A DNA stretch of 8,306 nucleotides. It comes from JBEGQX01 sp041180805 (GTDB lineage: Bacteria; Planctomycetota; Planctomycetia; Gemmatales; Gemmataceae). Location of the stretch: the NCBI GenBank assembly GCA_041180805.1, contig JBEGQX010000147.1, positions 1 through 8,306 of the forward strand, in the 5' to 3' direction. A program made the position numbers and the translations under genes. Every line of letters begins with the position of its first letter. Within the stretch, counting starts at the first letter, position 1. Under the pieces are notes generated by a model that was not told where the DNA came from, made no database searches, and was given only the letters and a program-made list of their open reading frames with translations. Positions 6,611 through 8,306 of the stretch are shown piece after piece.

Positions 6611-7570
6611 TCAGATTGTCTTCAGGCGCCAATATTCCAGCGTATCAGCCAATGTTTTTTGCAAGGGAATTTCCGTGTTCCAGTTTGTGCATTTTTGAAA
6701 CTTCTGGATATCCACCTGAATGGGAAATTTTTCAGTAGGGCGGTTCTTGTCTTGTATCTCATTTATTTTGATGTTTTGGTTTTTGGAAAGAGAAACCAAG
6801 TTTTCCAGAACTTTACGGATTATCTGGTTTTTTCCACTAGCCAGGTTGTAGGTTTCCCCGGCGCTGCCATACCGCATCAAAAGGCTATAGCCCCGAACCA
6901 TGTCCCGGACATCGGTAAAATCCCTTGCGGAATCCAGGTTCCCGGTTTCCAGCAATGGGGGAAGTTTTTGATTTTCAATGAGCGCAATTTGCCTGCAAAA
7001 ATTTGGCACCGCAAAATCCGAGCTTTGCCCGGGGCCGATATGATTAAAAGGCCTGGCCCTGATAATTTCCAAACCATGGGTCTTGTAACATTGGTAACAG
7101 TACAAATCAGCAGCGGCTTTACTGCAAGCATAGGGGCTTTCCGGCCTTAACTCGCTTAGCTCTGTTTTAAATTCATCCTGCCAATGGGCTTGCCCATAAA
7201 TTAAACCCGAACCAGTGAATAAGATTCGTGGTCTCAATTCGGTTTTTAAAACGGCCTGGATAAGGTTTTGTGTCGCGCGGAAATTACCTTCCCAGGATGC
7301 TGATTCATTTTCAAATGATTTCCCGGTTTGTGAAAACCCCGCCAAATGATAAATGAATTGGGGCTTTATTCTTTCAAGAATTGCAGTCAAGTTTGACAGA
7401 TCTTTAAAATCTGTTTGGTGAAGGCTTACTTCAGGAATAATTACAGGGGTAATTTTTCTGGTTAGGCCATGCAAATTCCTGGCACCTTGTTGCAAAAGGA
7501 AATTCGCAAGGTGAAACCCAGCAAAGCCGGTCACTCCGGTAATTAGAGTGGTTGCCTCCTGCAAATCCAT
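6611..7570 (-). CDS. RMD-like NDP-4-keto-6-deoxyhexose reductase (extended SDR)
   Basis: This 319-residue extended short-chain dehydrogenase binds NAD(P) through TGVTGFAG (11-18), has the catalytic S121 in TGSGLIYGQ, and the Y147/K151 pair in SPYACSK. The motifs RARPFNHIGPGQ (171-182) and ARDFTDVRD (215-223) closely match GDP-6-deoxy-D-lyxo-4-hexulose reductase (Rmd), which makes GDP-D-rhamnose, and the related GDP-mannose 4,6-dehydratases. No GDP-mannose dehydratase is visible here, although one could lie beyond the right edge. The gene starts one base after the rmlB stop, with GGAAG eight bases before its ATG. It could therefore instead reduce the dTDP-4-keto-6-deoxyglucose made by RmlB, as Fcf1-type enzymes do to give dTDP-fucose. 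The fold and reaction class are confident; the nucleotide and sugar product are not, so no gene symbol is given. Confidence 0.92.
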   Translation of the reverse strand: MDLQEATTLITGVTGFAGFHLANFLLQQGARNLHGLTRKITPVIIPEVSLHQTDFKDLSNLTAILERIKPQFIYHLAGFSQTGKSFENESASWEGNFRATQNLIQAVLKTELRPRILFTGSGLIYGQAHWQDEFKTELSELRPESPYACSKAAADLYCYQCYKTHGLEIIRARPFNHIGPGQSSDFAVPNFCRQIALIENQKLPPLLETGNLDSARDFTDVRDMVRGYSLLMRYGSAGETYNLASGKNQIIRKVLENLVSLSKNQNIKINEIQDKNRPTEKFPIQVDIQKFQKCTNWNTEIPLQKTLADTLEYWRLKTI

Positions 7571-7571
7571 C

Positions 7572-8306
7572 CTAACGGCTTCCGTATTGTTTCTGGTAAT
7601 AAGACATATATTCCCCCGTTCGAATGGAATTTACCCAATCCGGATTCGAGAGATACCACTGGACCGTCTCCTTCAGGCCTTCTTCGAAGATATAAGTGGG
7701 GTTCCAGCCCAATTCTTTTTCAGCCTTGGAGCAATCAATTGCGTATCTTTTATCATGGCCGGGACGGTCTTTTACGTATTTGATACTGGATTCATTTTTA
7801 CCCATGATGGAAAGAAGAGTTTTTGTCAGTGCGATGTTTGTTCTTTCGCTCTTCCCGCCCAAGTTATAGACCTCGCCGATTCTTCCCTTGCGCCAAACGG
7901 CATGTATTCCTGCACAATGGTCTTTTACATGAATCCAATCCCTGACATTCAAACCATCTCCATAAACGGGAATGGTTTCGTTTCTGGTTAAGTTGCTTAT
8001 AAACAAGGGGATCAGTTTTTCCGGGAATTGAAACGGCCCATAGTTGTTAGAGCAGCGAGTGGTAAGGGCTGGGAAATGAAAAGTATGAACATAACTTCTC
8101 ACCAGCAAATCAGATGCTGCCTTACTGGCCGAATAAGGGCTATTGGGTGCCAGTGGAGTTTCTTCGGTGAAAAAGCCGGTGTCACCCAGTGTGCCATATA
8201 CTTCGTCGGTTGAAACATGAACAAACCGGTCAACTTTATGAGCCTTTGCGCTATCCAGTAGAACTTGTGTGCCCATTACATTGCTGCGAATGAATGGACT
8301 TGAATC
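7572..8306 (-). CDS. rmlB: dTDP-glucose 4,6-dehydratase (5' end outside window)
   Basis: The visible 244 C-terminal residues run to a TAG at 7574-7572. The reading frame is open through the right edge, so the in-frame Met at 8276 is internal; the ten residues before it (DSSPFIRSNV) fit the family. RmlB converts dTDP-glucose to dTDP-4-keto-6-deoxyglucose, the branch point for L-rhamnose, fucose and other 6-deoxysugars. Counting from the first visible residue, the active site is STDEVYG (32-38, with T33, D34, E35) and Y58/K62 in SPYSASK. The typical RCSNNYGPFQFPEKLIP and RDWIHVKDHC motifs follow. About 100 N-terminal residues, including the NAD-binding glycine motif, lie outside the window. RmlC and RmlD are not seen. 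It is the first visible gene of the leftward operon. Confidence 0.96.
   Translation of the reverse strand, partial: DSSPFIRSNVMGTQVLLDSAKAHKVDRFVHVSTDEVYGTLGDTGFFTEETPLAPNSPYSASKAASDLLVRSYVHTFHFPALTTRCSNNYGPFQFPEKLIPLFISNLTRNETIPVYGDGLNVRDWIHVKDHCAGIHAVWRKGRIGEVYNLGGKSERTNIALTKTLLSIMGKNESSIKYVKDRPGHDKRYAIDCSKAEKELGWNPTYIFEEGLKETVQWYLSNPDWVNSIRTGEYMSYYQKQYGSR

Noticed and set aside
6473..7150. 225-codon open frame on the plus strand
   Set aside because: It lies antisense across the ugd start and the RMD-like gene, both of which have full family motifs. Its translation shows no recognisable domain.
7548..7991. 147-codon open frame on the plus strand
   Set aside because: It is antisense to the well-supported rmlB gene and has no domain or convincing start signal.
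7572..8276. Met at 8276 as the start of rmlB
   Set aside because: The frame continues upstream with family-typical residues to the window edge, and a protein starting here would lack the NAD-binding fold.
1..8306. tRNA, rRNA, CRISPR array, insertion sequence, attachment site or prophage
   Set aside because: Reading both strands showed no repeat-spacer pattern, no transposase or integrase and no tRNA-like cloverleaf; nearly all bases belong to intact genes.

Overview
This is an ordinary, densely coded bacterial window. It has eight protein genes (two cut by the window ends), almost no intergenic space, modest GC and no mobile DNA, RNA genes or CRISPR. No taxonomic marker gene is present. The UDP-glucose dehydrogenase N-terminus and the mix of sigma-54 enhancer-binding regulator, orphan receiver protein and cytoplasmic subtilase recall Planctomycetota, possibly a lower-GC Gemmatales-like lineage. 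That placement is an impression from memory and not a demonstration.

Layout. Bases 1-362 (minus) hold most of a Nudix hydrolase whose 3' end lies outside the window. A 152-bp divergent intergenic region (363-514) follows, the only substantial non-coding stretch. It carries a plausible sigma-70 promoter for the Nudix gene and a perfect 7-bp-arm inverted repeat in front of the rightward genes. Bases 515-2538 (plus) are a two-gene unit: a receiver (REC) plus GAF-like response regulator without a DNA-binding domain, overlapping by 4 bases (GTGA) a leaderless subtilisin-family (S8) serine protease. From 2540 to the right edge everything is on the minus strand and reads, in transcription order: dTDP-glucose 4,6-dehydratase (rmlB, 5' end missing), an RMD-like 4-keto-6-deoxyhexose reductase, UDP-glucose 6-dehydrogenase (ugd), a six-helix membrane histidine kinase, and an NtrC-type sigma-54 activator. 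Gaps of 1, 18, 38 and 4 bases suggest a single operon.

How the genes may work together. The three sugar enzymes make activated 6-deoxyhexose and glucuronic acid for a surface or exported polysaccharide. The kinase/NtrC pair at the operon's tail could control synthesis of that polysaccharide or a related envelope process through sigma-54 promoters that are not visible here. The REC-GAF/subtilase pair is the most unusual element. A signalling protein with no DNA-binding output is translationally coupled to a cytoplasmic protease that keeps its catalytic residues but has altered active-site motifs, which suggests phosphorylation-gated proteolysis. The two units converge with one base between their stop codons.
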